DNA of 64,000 nucleotides from Hysterangium stoloniferum (GCA_015178975.1 WHVD01000251.1:1-64000), one strand, 5' to 3'. Numbered from the stretch's first letter, positions 22,061-33,537 are shown. Notes: generated by a model from the sequence alone, not told the origin. Numbers and translations are program-made.

Positions 22061-22388
22061 TATTTTCCACTCATTCCTCTCTTTGAAACACACCACTATT
22101 TACCTCATTGGAGCCCACAGGCTCTGACCTATCTATCACTCAACCTCCAACCCATTACCACCTGACCCCTCAACCTTGTTGGAGCCCATGGGCTCCCCAA
22201 CTGGTCTTTTGACCTATCAACCCCCAACCTATCAACTACACCTGGACTCCCCAGGTTTCCCATCTGCCTGTTTGAAATTGGATGCCATGATCTTGTGAGG
22301 CACAGCCTATAAGCTGAAGCCAAGTCCTACTGGAATACCTGTGGGTTTCTCTGGAAACCCTCTGCTAAGCCCTGCATGCATCTTAACA
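22061..22388 (+). repeat. 5' LTR of element 4, second part (family B)
   Basis: Continues the LTR begun at 9706: TATTTTCCACTCATTCC to ATCTTAACA, including GCACAGCCTATAAGCTGAAG and GGTTTCTCTGGAAACC. The leader GTATTTTCTGACTGAGACTC follows. Confidence 0.9.
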
Positions 22389-22421
22389 GTATTTTCTGAC
22401 TGAGACTCACAGATTGTCAAA

Positions 22422-23990
22422 ATGCCACTAAGAAGAAAAGCACCCATATAGGAATCATTACCTGGACCTTCGACTCTTCATTCCCCACTTACTTTGTATA
22501 CCAGCCAGACACTCAAACCAGCCAGACACTCAAACCAGCCAGACACTCAAACCAGCCAGACACCACGGATGAACCCCATATCAAAGAAGTCCTGGAAAAC
22601 CCAGATGAATCTGACCATGAGGATGAGTCCATGGCCCCTGACAAGGGGAAAGGTGTCGAAAATTCCGCATCTAATGATCGACTGCCACTTGTGGATCCCA
22701 CTTCCGAGTTGTTAGCAATCACTTTAGAAAGATTGATGAAAGGTGTCAAAAATTCCCCATCTAATGATCGACTGCCACTTGTGGATCCCACTTCCGAGTT
22801 GTTAGCAATCACTTTAGAAAGATTGATGAAAGGTGTCGAAAATTCCCCATCTAATGATCGACTGCCACTTGTGGATCCCACTTCCGAGTTGTTAGCAATC
22901 ACTTTGGAAAGATTGATGAAAGGTGTCGAAAATTCCCCATCTAATGATTGACTGCCACTTGTGGATCCCACTTCCAAGTTGTTAGCAATCACTTTAGAAA
23001 GATTGATGAATCACATGCTCAGAGAAGGCAAAAAGAAGGATCTGGAACCTCTGTGGTCAAGAGTCAATGCTCTGGAACCCTTCACAGGTTCCAATCCCAA
23101 CAAACTTTCTACCTTCCTCATGCAATGTCACTTTAATTTCCATGATTGATCCTCTGCATTCTCCATGGACTCCCAAAAAGTCAATTACGCACTCTCATAC
23201 CTCTTGGGATCTGCATTGAAATGGTTCAAACCAGCTTTTCTGAGGAAGAGCAGTTCTGGCTTGAAGATTGGAATGCATTTGTTGAGGAGCTAGAAACAAA
23301 TTTTGGCCCTTATGACCCAACCAGAGAAGCCGAGAATAGCCTTACCAATCTTCATACGAAGGACAGCCAGTGCATCACAGACTATATTGTCCAATTCAAT
23401 AATCTTGCAGCTCATTGTCAGTGGGGCGATCCTGCTCTCCACCACCAATTCTATGCTGGTCTGGCATCCTATCTTAAGGACAAAGTCTCAAAAGGAAAAG
23501 ATGGCAAACCAAAAACACTGTCCTGTATGCACCTCAAGGCTCAAAATATGGATGCACATTATTGGGAATGTTGCGCAGAAGCTGCCCACGAGACCTCTGT
23601 GGACAAGGTCAACAAGTCCATGGCCAATAAGCCCAACAACAACACCCCATCTACCAGCAACCAAAACTCCATGCACTCTGATCAGAAGAACAATAAAAAG
23701 TCTTCCAACAACAACAACAACAACAACAACAAAGGTCAGCAGTCTGGCAAGCAAACTGGAAAACCTGACCTTACAGGCAAGCTCAGACCTGATGGCAAAC
23801 TTACCCCACAGGAAAGGCAGTGGCACATGGACAACATCCTTTGTATCTTGTGCAGAAAACCTGGTCATTGAGTTCTGGAATGTCCATTGGTGAAAGCAAA
23901 CTCTGCAAAAGGTCATACAGCCAAGACTTCCTCCACAGACTCCCCTCCCCATTGAAGGACAAACTGGCTTCTGACCCAAAAAAAGAGTAA
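22422..23990 (+). pseudogene. gag of element 4
   Basis: Starts MPLRRKAP 33 bp after the LTR. An N-terminal region with four 30-residue repeats leads to the Gag core (FLMQCHFNFHD, WLEDWNAFVEELETNFGPYD, YIVQFNNLAAHCQWGD, FYAGLASYLKDKV), an Asn run from AAC repeats (23706-23733), and a knuckle reading CILCRKPGH then TGA. Here the codons after YWE are sense codons (TGT TGC), unlike elements 2 and 3. Stops at 22948-22950 and 23147-23149 fit CpG decay. Confidence 0.85.
22651..23010 (+). repeat. Four tandem 90-bp repeats within gag
   Basis: Units start at 22651, 22741, 22831 and 22921 and encode KGVENSPSNDRLPLVDP... of 30 residues. Element 6 has only one copy (60357-60446). The units differ by a few bases; the fourth has CGA changed to TGA. 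Confidence 0.95.
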
Positions 23991-23998
23991 GAAACCCC

Positions 23999-26358
23999 AT
24001 GGACTCTGTGTGGGTTGGGGGTTGTGTTACCTTTCTACACATTACTCATCTTAACATATCTGCTCTTTGGAACTCTGACTCATTTTTTATTAAACTTATG
24101 TCTAATATGATCCTGAAATTCATTTTTTCAGCACTTATAGATTCTGGCTTGACTCATTGTTTTTTAGATACAAAATTCATGTAAAAAAAATCTGTTGTTA
24201 ACTTATCTGATAAATCCAATTGGACTCCAACTTTTCAATGGCACAAATAATTTGGTTATCACCCAAGCTTGTGACCTATCTATCCAGTTTCTGTGTGGAA
24301 CATCTCAGTTGGTCACTTTCTATGTGCCCCAGTTAGACTCAAGTTGCTCAATTGTCCTAAGATATAACTGGATTACCCAATACAATGTGTTGATTGACTG
24401 GGTATCAAACAGTATAACTTTCCAGACACCTGCAGCACCCGAGACAACTGCATCTGATCTCATTGGCCCCTGTGATCCCTATGGCACCCATGGCTTCCCC
24501 AGAACCCATGGCACCTCCATCTATTTCTCTCATTAATGCTGCAGCATTTATTAGGGCTACAAAAATGGATGGATCCCAGGCATTCACTCTCAATTTGAAA
24601 ATTGATGAAGCAACTGGTTGTTTTTCAACTCCAGCATCTGAGCAATCAGCTGACCTAGAAGGCCTCTCTGAGAAATACCATGATTTCATGGTTTTTAGTA
24701 AGTGTAAAGATGACCGGCTTCCACCCCACAGAGATTATGACTTAAATATCAACCTCAAAGAAGGTGCCCAGTCACCCCTTGGACATATTTGCCTGCTGTC
24801 CTCCATGAAACCTTCTGCAATCCAGGATTTCCTGGACAAACATTTGTCCATAGGTTTTATCTGACCCTTGAAGTCTCCTTTTGGAGCACCTGTTCTGTTT
24901 GTTAAAAAAAAGAATGGATCCCTTCAACTATGTGTTGATTTCAGAGGACTCAATGTTGTTACATGGAAGGTTAAATATCCACTCCCACTTATATTTGACC
25001 TGCTCGATACTCCATGGAATGCCCAGATTTATACCAAGATAGACCTTAAACATACCTACCACTTGGTGCAGATCTCTGCAGGAGATGAGTGGAAAACCAC
25101 TTTCAGAACCCGTTATGTGGCCTTTGAGTGGTTGGTGATGCCTTTCGGGCTCACCAATGCTCCATCTGTTTTTCAATGTTTTATAAATGATCTTTTCTCT
25201 GACATGCTTGATGTATGCATAATTGTTTACTTGGATGACATTCTTATCTACTCAGAGGATCCCTGATACATGACAAACCAGTCCATGAAGTTCTCTGGAG
25301 ACTCAGACAACATGGTCTATTCACAAATCGTAAAAAATGTACTTTTGACATGGACTCTGTAGAGTATCTAGTTTCATAATGGGACCCAATGGACTCCACA
25401 TGGATGAAGCCAAAGTACAAGTCATCAAAGATTGGCTGGAACTCAGAAAAGTCAAAGATATACAGTCTTTCCTCGGCTTTGCCAATTTTTACTCATGGTT
25501 TACAGTATCTGCAGATACTCCAAAATCACGGTCCCTCTTACTTGTTTTATACATAAGGGCACCCCGTGGAATTTCTTTGATGATAAGTGTCAAAAAGCTT
25601 TCAATCTTTTAAAAAATTCTTTTTCATCAGCTCCAATCCTTTTGCATTGGAAACCAGACTTTCCACTCATTGTTGAGATGGACACCTTGGACTATGCACT
25701 TGGAGCCATTCTATCTATCCAGGACTCTGACGGAGAAGTCCACACCATGGCTTTTCTGTCCCAGACTTTCACTGGACCAGAGCTCAATTATGACATCCAT
25801 AACAAGGAACTCCTAGCAATATTTGCAGCTTTCAAATCATGGTGACACTATTTGGAGGGCTCAGGAATTCCAATTGACATTGTAACAGATCACAAGAACC
25901 TGGAATATTTTTCAACTACTAAACTTTTGACCTGCTGGCAAGCCCATTGGTCCAAATACCTATCAGCCTTTAATATGATTATTTGTTTTCAACCTAGCTG
26001 CCTTGGCGGCAAACTCAATACTTTGACTAGACAATGGGATGTCTATCCTAAAGAGGGGAGCAACAACTATGCCATGGTAAACCCACACAACCTGAAACCC
26101 ATTTTCATGAATCAGCAGCTTACCACATCAGTCCATGTGACTTTTCTCATCCACCCCATCATCTGTGGAATTATCATTATGGACATCAAGAAACTACATC
26201 AAGATATTCTATCAGCAATTCCACTAGATCTGATAACCAAAGCACACCTTGACAATCCCATAAACCCCAGTCAACCCTGGTCTCTTGACCAGCATGGTTT
26301 CATTAGACTTGACGATTGTATATATGTACCAGACTCCAATGGCCTCCACCTCAGGATT
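23999..26358 (+). pseudogene. pol of element 4: protease, RT, RNase H and linker
   Basis: Protease [16 protein letters not shown] near 24130; [36 protein letters not shown] and the intact site [13 protein letters not shown] near 25230; RNase H VEMDTLDYALGAILSI, ELLAIFAAFKSW and VTDHKNLEYFSTTKLL; linker to DILSAIPLDLITKAHL and CIYVPDSNGLHLRI. Several stops (24862, 25264, 25843). The reading breaks at 26358, where the next segment is inverted. Confidence 0.88.
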
Positions 26359-27315
26359 GAAATACTGGGTGTACCGCATGCATGCTATCTGGAAGCCGTA
26401 GGGTCCATGAAACTGAACCTACTTGTGCTATTAACTCAAATGGACCTAAATATTTTTCAGCAAGTTTCTTTGATGGATGGGTAGTCCAGAAGAATTGGGC
26501 TTTGACAAAAACATGATTACCAATCTTGAAGTTGGGTGGTGGAATCTGGTTTTTGTCCACTGAATGCTGATATTGCTCTTGGCAGATTTTATTACAATCC
26601 ACAGTTCCTCATGGAGCTTGTGGGGGTCCATGACAAACTCTTGAGCATGGGCAGAGGCAAGATTCCATTCTGGGTGTACTGTAATATTTAGATTGTACCC
26701 TTTATTTGCAAAGAATGGTGAAATGCCAGTAGTGGCTGAGGGTGCATTGTTGTAAGCAAATTCTGCAAGTCGTAACAAGGATTTCCAATTGTCCTGTTGA
26801 TAGTTGCAATATGTATACATGGAGGTATTGTTCCAATGTTTGATTGACACCTTCAGTTTGTCCATTGGCTTCTGGGTGGTATCTGGACATGAAGTGTAAT
26901 TTCATGTCCAAGGATTTCCTGAGGGATCTAAAGAAGTGAGATACAAACTCTGATCCTCAATCAGAAGTTACGTGGGATGGAACTCTATGCTTGGAAAATA
27001 TGTTGATAATAAAAAGTTCTGCTAACTGCACAGATGTGATTGTATCATGTGTAGGGGTGAAAATACCTTGTTTTGAGAATCTGTCAACAATGACTAGAAT
27101 GGTGGAAAAGCCTTTGGAGTCCAGTAGGTGTTCAATGAAATCCATAGAGATGGAGTTCCATGGGTATTCTGATACCGGAAGTTGTTTCAGAAGGCCATAT
27201 GGTTTGTGATGCTGTTCTTTAGAGTGTGGACAAGTAATGCAAGATTTACAATAGTGCTTAATGAAGTCTCGGAGTCCAGGCCAAGTATATTCTCTTTTTA
27301 TCATTGACAGAGTCT
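26359..27315 (-). pseudogene. Inverted integrase block of element 4
   Basis: On the minus strand this encodes the HHCC end and integrase core: NKTLSMIKREYTWPGLRDF, CKSCITCPHSK, MDFIEHLLDSKGF, VIVDRFSKQGIF, QTLEQYLHV, EFAYNNAPSATTGISPFFA and up to SWTLRLPDSMHAVHPVF. It lies in place between RNase H and chromodomain of the same element, both on plus. Short pieces at both borders (about 45 and 80 bp by comparison with 38190-39000) are missing. Confidence 0.88.
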
Positions 27316-27546
27316 TGTTAAACCAACAGAGAACCCGAGTTTGAAATCTCACAAATTTTAGACTCAAAAATAGATAAGTGTTGGTGCACTTGTAAACTGC
27401 TTTACTTGGTCAAGTGGGTGGGTTACGAAGGCACTGATGAAACGACATCATGGATTTTGGCCACGGAACTCAGTAATGTCACAGAGATCATCATTGACTT
27501 TCACACAGCTTACCCACTCAAACCTGGACCACTATCCTCTCTCTAA
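27316..27546 (+). pseudogene. Chromodomain end of element 4 pol
   Basis: Plus-strand frame EPEFEISQILDSKID, LLYLVKWVGYEGTDETTSW, then GPLSSL and TAA at 27544-27546. It continues the orientation of 23999-26358. Confidence 0.85.
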
Positions 27547-27743
27547 CTGCATTCTGCAGACCCCATGTATACATTGGATTCACTTCATTTTTTTCCCTGT
27601 CTCCCTATGTCTCCCTTTGCTTTTACAGGTTTCTGACTTGTTTTATTTAAGTCTTAGTGGACCTCCCACAGACTTTTATGTTTTACACTTTTATTTTATT
27701 TTATTTTAAAAAGAGAAATTATTAAACTTTATTATTTGTTCCT

Positions 27744-28674
27744 TCAATCTACTTTTATAGGGCTATTCTTTTGCCCAACTTCAGTTAACTCTTGTTGGGC
27801 TTCTACCAGCTCCCTAGGGACTCTGTCCTCATCCTCCTCAGGCTCCTTGGAACTCCCAACCTGGGGCTCCAAATACACGTACCCACCGTACTCTGCCAAG
27901 AATGCCCAGAACTCCCTGGAGCATCTCCACCATGGTCCTCTGTATCCGGTTGCTCTCTTCAAGCAACTGGTTTTGGGCCTCTATGTATTCCCACAGCTAT
28001 CCACCCCAAAATGTCCTCCAGGCCCCCGGGCCTGTCTGAGCACCCCATTTCCTATGCCATGGACCCTGTGGGCTTGTGAACCAGTGAGCACCTCGCTTTG
28101 AGGTGCACACATGGCCAACAGCCTGGTCCCCACCCAGACTCAGTAAAATTCTGTGTTCCAGTTGTTACAGCTGGAATACCACAGGTCGTTCTTTGCCTCC
28201 AGGTGGACTGGAGCCATTTTCCTTGTTTTCTGTTAGTGTGGTCAGTACCTGGACCCAAGACTTACCTTTTGGGGGCTCTCTAGCTCCCCTCAGACTCCAA
28301 CTCAGCTTCCACTGCTTTGTGCTAAAAAAGCAAAGTTAGTAAAGTCAAATGTGAGAATCATTGGGACTTACCTTTCCCATGGCAACCATGGACCTCCCTG
28401 CAGCTGCCTTGGCATGTTCTGCAGCAACCCATGCTGCCTCCTCATCTCTCTTTCTCTGCTCCTCAGCCTCCTTCTCTGCAGCCAGTGCTGCCTGGTACTC
28501 CCTCTCCAAGTCCTCCTCAGCCTCTTTGGCTTTCTTCTCTGCTTCCTCCCTTTGTCAATGCTGCTCCCCCCACTGCACCAAGATTTGAGCAGCAGTGAGT
28601 GGAGCCCAATATGGGGAGCCCATGGAAGGTTCAGCACTGGGGATTAGCCTGCAAGGCATCAGTTTTGGACCCAT
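27744..28674 (-). pseudogene. Opposite-strand coiled coil/Zn2Cys6 gene of element 4
   Basis: Exons about 28674-28372, 28321-28266 and 28229-27744, with GT-AG introns of 50 and 36 nt. Exon 1 encodes MGPKLMPCRL and a Glu/Ala/Lys coiled coil with one TGA that looks like a decayed CGA. Exon 2 has a one-base deletion compared with 40926-40982. Exon 3 keeps part of the Cys cluster (SSC, then GCWPC and RC in another frame) and the tail FLAEYGGYVYLEPQV to PIKVD. Same place and orientation relative to pol as in element 1. Decayed. Confidence 0.65.
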
Positions 28675-28880
28675 ATTGAGTAGATGATAGGTATAAAAAG
28701 AAGAAATTTTATCATTTTGAATTTTTATATAGGCTCATCGTGTTTGAACCTTACCTTCCAGATCACATGACCTTTTGACACATACATGTAACTGACATGA
28801 TTCTTTGACATACACATGTAGCCAACAAACCTTATCACATTGTAGAGCCTCTTTGGGATTTTGGCATAAAGGGAGGGTAC

Positions 28881-29286
28881 TTTTAGGACTGGAAAACTCA
28901 CTGGGCTCCAGACCCTATCCTACATGCACCTGACTCGCTATATCAAGTTACAGCTCAACCAGAAAACCCACTGGGACCTGGATGTCAAGCCTGTCTGCAC
29001 CTGACCCTCTATCTCGCACATCAGTCACCAGACCTTGCTGGGACCTGTACATGTCAAAGCCTGTCTATGTCTGACCCCATTTCATGCACCAGTCACTGGG
29101 CTCTGCCCAGATAACCTGACATCTCTCTAACTGAGCCCCATTCCCATTATGGTCTAATGACCTGTCATGTTTCAGACTCCACCTCCATTCCATTCTGCTC
29201 CTAATACCTATTTGGTGTTTACTTGTCTTGTTTCATGATTACTAGTTTAGGATTTCATTATTACTGGATTTGGTATAACATACATT
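28881..29286 (+). repeat. 3' LTR of element 4, first part (family B)
   Basis: Follows a polypurine-like AAAGGGAGGGTAC; begins TTTTAGGACTGG (decayed TGTTAGGACTGG) and is interrupted by a solo LTR at 29287. Continues at 30155 and 30548. Confidence 0.88.
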
Positions 29287-30149
29287 TGTTATGACCAGAA
29301 AACCCACCAGACTCCAGGCACTACCCTATATGCACCTGCACCCTTCACACACCAGTTATCAGTTTACTGGAATACCCACCAGAACCTGGACATCAGACCT
29401 GTCCATGCCTGACCTTTCGTTATCTCATGTACCAGTCACTGGAATACCCGCCCAGACCATGTGCACATCATCCCTGTCTATCCCTGACCCTGTCCCATGT
29501 ATCAGTCACTGGACTCCACTCAGAAAACCCATCAGCTCTCTAACTGAGCCCCATTCCCATTATGGTCAAATGACCTGTCATGTTTTGGACTCCACTCCCA
29601 CCCTGTTCCTGTTATGGTCTAACAACCTGTCACATTTTGGATTCCACTCCACTCCATTCCATTCCTAACACCAAATTTAGTGTTTACTTATCTTGTTTCA
29701 TGATTACTAGTTTGGATTTCATTATTACTGGATTTGGTATGACATACATTCCACAGCCTATATAGTCTGGCAGATGTTGTACATACAATCCAGTCAGAAA
29801 ATCAGCTTAGATTTCCCTCAGTAATCTCAGTACATTTTCTGCTCTAATCTCCTCTTTGAAACACACCACTATTTACCTTGTCGGGCCCATGGACTCCAAC
29901 TTATCTATCACTTGACCTCTGATTCATCACCACCTGACCCCTCAACCTCCGCAGGATTCCCACAGTTGACCCTCTGACCTCTCAACCCACCAATCACTCC
30001 CAGACTCCCCGGGATTCCCATCTGCCCATCTGAAATTGGATGACATGATCTCGTGAGGAGGCAGCCTATAAGCTGAAGCCAAGTCCTACTGGCGTTCTTG
30101 CAGGTTTCTCCAGAAACCCTCTGATAATCTCCACATGCACTTTTTAACA
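29287..30149 (+). repeat. Solo LTR, family B (863 bp), nested in the element 4 LTR
   Basis: TGTTATGACCAG to TTTTTAACA with the duplication ACATT at 29282-29286 and 30150-30154. Confidence 0.95.
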
Positions 30150-30336
30150 ACATTCCACAGTCTATATAGTCTGGCAGATGTTGTACATACAATCCAGTCA
30201 GAAAATCAGCTTAGATCCACCTAGTAATCTACTTATATTTTCCACTCCATTCCTCTCTTTGAAACACATCACTATTTACCTCATTGGAGCCCACAGGCTC
30301 CAATCTATCTATCGCTCGACCTCCAACCCATTACCA

Positions 30337-30542
30337 TGTTGAATGAGTAATGGTTGACCTGGATATATTAATATCTTACTGATGACTAATCATCTCAGTA
30401 GTAACTGGTTCTTAATAGAACTACTCTTAATGGCCTGATAGCTTAGCGGTTAAGAGCACTAGACATGTAATCCAAACTTAGTGGTCACTGGTTCAAATCC
30501 AGCTCAGGTCAATATTTTCACCCTGCTTATGTAATTCTTACA
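30337..30542 (+). mobile_element. 206-bp insertion with TG...CA ends carrying a tRNA-like sequence
   Basis: Sits inside the family B LTR sequence, compared with 22141-22160. The 5-bp duplication TACCA is at 30332-30336 and 30543-30547. It begins TGTTGAATGAG and ends ATTCTTACA. The middle (30432-30511) is tRNA-like. Candidates are a very small LTR-type or SINE-type retroelement. Confidence 0.6.
30432..30511 (+). tRNA. tRNA-Thr(TGT)-like sequence, probably a pseudogene
   Basis: A 7-bp acceptor stem (GGCCTGA with TCAGGTC), D arm GCTTAGCGGTTAAGAGC, T arm ACTGGTTCAAATCCAGC and A/B-box promoters are present. The anticodon loop reads CATGTAA, so position 33 is A instead of T, and about six extra bases (near CAAACT) break the 3' side of the anticodon stem. 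A working tRNA is unlikely; a mobile derivative is more likely given the duplication flanking its 206-bp host. Confidence 0.55.
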
Positions 30543-30781
30543 TACCACCTGACCCCTCGACCTCGTCAGAGCCCATGGGCTCCCCAACTGGTCTTTTGAC
30601 CTATCAACCCCCAACCTATCAACTACACCTGGACTCCCCAGGCTTCCCATCTGCTTGTTTGAAATTGGACACCACAATCTCGTGAGGGTGCAGCCTATAA
30701 GCTGAAGCCAAGTCCTACTGGAATACCTGCAGGTTTCTCCAGAAACCCTCCACTAAGCCCTGCACACATCTTAACACACCT

Positions 30782-30881
30782 GATCAACTGAATTTGATTG
30801 AATATTAATTCTACAACAAACAATATATATATATATATACTTTAGTGGACAAATAACTTTTAAAGTTTTGGGTTATCCTCC
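30782..30881 (-). repeat. Element X, second part
   Basis: Continues 9273-9705 after the element 4 duplication and ends TATCCTCC, with TAT after it. Includes a short (AT)n tract near 30825. Confidence 0.65.
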
Positions 30882-30884
30882 TAT

Positions 30885-31154
30885 GTACACAATAAAGTTT
30901 GGTGAGGGGAGGGGGAAGAAGTGCTCACTAAGGTAAGGTGAAGGTGGGGTTGGATTCGAGAGGAGGGTGCAGAGCAGTGAGTGGAGCCAGTGGAGGAGAG
31001 CAGAAGTGGAACCCAAACACCAGCAGGAAGAAAAAGGGATAGAGATCAGTAATCAGCATAGTAATCAGATAATCACTCACCACTGGTTGGCATACCAACA
31101 GACTTCCAACTTTGCACCACATGGCACAAGTGTAAAGTGTAGATGGATGGTTTG
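30885..31154. other. Unassigned non-LTR DNA before a solo LTR
   Basis: Purine-rich sequence with no recognisable protein or family match. It resumes at 32026 after the inserted LTR; together they form the host of that insertion. Confidence 0.4.
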
Positions 31155-32025
31155 TGTTAAGGAAAGGAGTGCATGCAGAGTTTATCGGGGGGTTTCTGGA
31201 GAAACCCACAGGAAAGCCAGTAGGACTTGGCTTCAGCTTATAGGCTGCATCCTTGCGATATTGTGTCATCCAATTTCAGATACATAGGTGGATGGGAATC
31301 CCAGGGAGTCCAGGAGTGGTTGGTGGGTTGAGAGGTTGGAGGTCAACTGCGGGAATCCCACGGAGGTTGAGGGGTCGGGTGGTGATGAATCAGAGGTCAA
31401 GTGATAGGTAGGTTGGAGCCCATGGGTCCCGATGAGGTAAATAGCAGTGTGTTTCAAAGAGGAGATTAGAGTGGAAAATGTACTGAGATTACTGGGGGAA
31501 ATCTAAGCTGATTTTCTGACTGGATTGTATGTACAACGTCTGCCAGACTATATAGGCTGTAGAATGTATGTCATTCCAAATCCAGTAATAATGAAATCCA
31601 AACTAGTACATAATCATGAAACGAGATAAGTAAACACCAAATTTGGTGTACGGAATGGAGCAGAGTGGAGTCTGAAATGTGACAAGTTGTTAGACCATAA
31701 CAGGAATGGGGTGGGAGTGGAGTCCGAAATGTGACAGGTCATTTGACCATAACAGGAACAGGGCTCAGTTAGAGGGCTGACAGGTTTTCCAAGTGGAGTC
31801 CAGTGACTGATACATGGGACAGGATTGGGGATAGATAGGGATGACATGTGTAGGGTCTGGGTGGGTATTCTGGTGACTGGTACATGAGATAACGAAAGGT
31901 CGGGCATGGACAGGTCTGACGTCTGGGTTCCAGCAGGTATTCCAGTAAACTGATAACTGGTGCGTGAAGGGTGTGGGTGCATATAGGGTAGTGCCTGGAG
32001 TCCAGCAGGTTTTCCAGTTGTAACA
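31155..32025 (-). repeat. Solo LTR, family B (871 bp)
   Basis: On plus TGTTAAGGAAAGG to CAGTTGTAACA, with the duplication GTTTG at 31150-31154 and 32026-32030. Contains the shared block as GGCTTCAGCTTATAGGCTGC. Confidence 0.95.
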
Positions 32026-32030
32026 GTTTG

Positions 32031-32437
32031 TAGGTTCCAGTGTGAAAATGAAAGTGCACTGATTGCATTTCTGGCCAGCACTGCATTGACAAATAGGCCC
32101 AAAGAAACCAGATGAGTTGAAAATGGGGTGTGGTGTCAAGTAGTCAAGTGCAGTTTGTAGAAAGGATACCATGAGTGTGGGTGACTATTGGGATCTGCTC
32201 AATTGCTGTTACAATGGCAATTGATGAACCTGTACACATTGGTGTCCATAGCTAATGGGTGTGACTGGGACAGAGACTGAGGGAAAGACACCAGAGTAGA
32301 GTAGATAAAACAACATATCAAAGAAGGTGATCTGAAAAGAAAAAAGGCATCAAAAGAGAATAAATAACTGAGAGAGCATCATGAATTACTGTCATGAATA
32401 TACAAGCTCAAATTTTGATAATATTTAATTCAACTTT
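32031..32437. other. Unassigned AT-rich DNA
   Basis: No gene, LTR or terminal repeat recognised. Confidence 0.4.
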
Positions 32438-32640
32438 CCTTTGATGTTCTTTGACATTCCTTTGACGTTCTTTGACATTCCTTTGACATTCTTTGACATT
32501 CCTTTGACATTCCTTTGATGTTCTTTGACATTCTTTTGACGTTCTTTTGACATTCTTTGACATTCCTTTGACGTTCTTTGATGTTCTTTGACATTCCTTT
32601 GACTTTTTGACTCAATTTCCAACTTGACTTCTGACTTGAC
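32438..32640. repeat. Degenerate minisatellite of CTTTGACATTC-type units
   Basis: Alternating 10- to 12-bp units (CTTTGACATTC, CTTTGACGTTC, CTTTGATGTTC) for about 200 bp. The opposite strand is open as an Asn/Val/Lys/Ser repeat (MSKNVKG), which is a consequence of the repeat. Confidence 0.9.
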
Positions 32641-32869
32641 TTCTGACTTGACTATCTTTTGAGATTCTTTGTATTGAATATCTTCAACTATATGGAATAT
32701 CTTCAACTATATCAAATATCTTTGACATGTCTCAGTTCGATGTCATGAATTATTTCATTATTAAATCATAACATAGTCATAGGTAAATGATGGAAAGCAT
32801 AAAAGGGCAATGAAAAGAGTGAAGGACCTCAGTCAGAAAATCTCTCCATTGTACATTAGTTGTTTGTAT

Positions 32870-33069
32870 TATTAATCTACTCTTGATCTTATCCTTCATA
32901 ATTGTTGTAACTGTTCAACATTAACATCAGTGAGCCTTTGCATCTAGTATTAGCCTCTCACTTTATCAACAGGATGAAGTAATACTACATCAAATGAGGC
33001 TTCCAGATTCAGTTTAGTAGAATAAATTATGAGTATTATTTGACTAGATTGAAAGAAATTTGATTTGTG
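32870..33069 (+). repeat. Dispersed repeat of unknown class (copy 1)
   Basis: Shares stretches such as TTGACTA, CTTTATCAAC, GGATGAA and CATCAAATGAGGC in the same order with 53500-53690. No coding potential is seen. Confidence 0.5.
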
Positions 33070-33537
33070 TCAATTACACACAGTGCCCAATTGAGATCCC
33101 ACACTTCTGGACTAAACTATGCTCTCAAGGCTCACTTGCACCTAAAAGCCCCAAGTGGACTTGATGGCCCATGTTTGCACCATTTCCATGGTGACATGAC
33201 CACTGTGCATACTAGACCAGGCTCAGGATGTTCAGCACCAGGATGTTCAGCACAGGGTGTCAACTAAACAAGCAGTGAGGTGAATGCTGCTGAGTTGAGA
33301 TGTTGGGGCAGATGCTTTCAGTTCCATCATCCATTGTTCATTGAACTGAGCAGAGGCAGAGTGGACTGGGAGCCTGACTACTGGAGCTAGCAGGTGAGCA
33401 AGTGTGACACAGGTGCAACAGCCAGCATGTGGTGAGTCGGCCAGCCTAGAGAGAGAGAGAGAGTCAGGCCAAGAGAGAAAAAGAGAGAGAGCCACAAGAG
33501 ATGAAGGGTGGTGTGGTGGGGAACAAGGGGATGAGGA
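33070..33537. other. Unassigned DNA
   Basis: Short frames only; GA-rich run near 33445-33490. No gene is supported. Confidence 0.4.

Larger units (their letters stand above)
9706..30776 (+). mobile_element. Ty3/gypsy chromovirus element 4 (LTR family B), heavily nested
   Basis: 5' LTR in two pieces (9706-10177 and 22061-22388), gag, pol with an inverted integrase block, chromodomain, opposite-strand gene, and a 3' LTR in three pieces (28881-29286, 30155-30336, 30548-30776). Target-site duplications CACCC (9701-9705) and CACCT (30777-30781) differ by one C/T change, and the surrounding element X sequence rejoins across the gap. Many CpG-to-TpG stops show that it is an old copy. Confidence 0.85.
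30155..30776 (+). repeat. 3' LTR of element 4, remaining parts (family B)
   Basis: Continues with CCACAGTCTATATAGTCTGG. It is split once more by the 206-bp insertion at 30337-30542, then ends CACATCTTAACA. Confidence 0.88.

Noticed and set aside
32425..32706. Minus-strand frame with MSKNVKG repeats as a protein
   Set aside because: Low-complexity translation of a degenerate minisatellite with no supporting signal.
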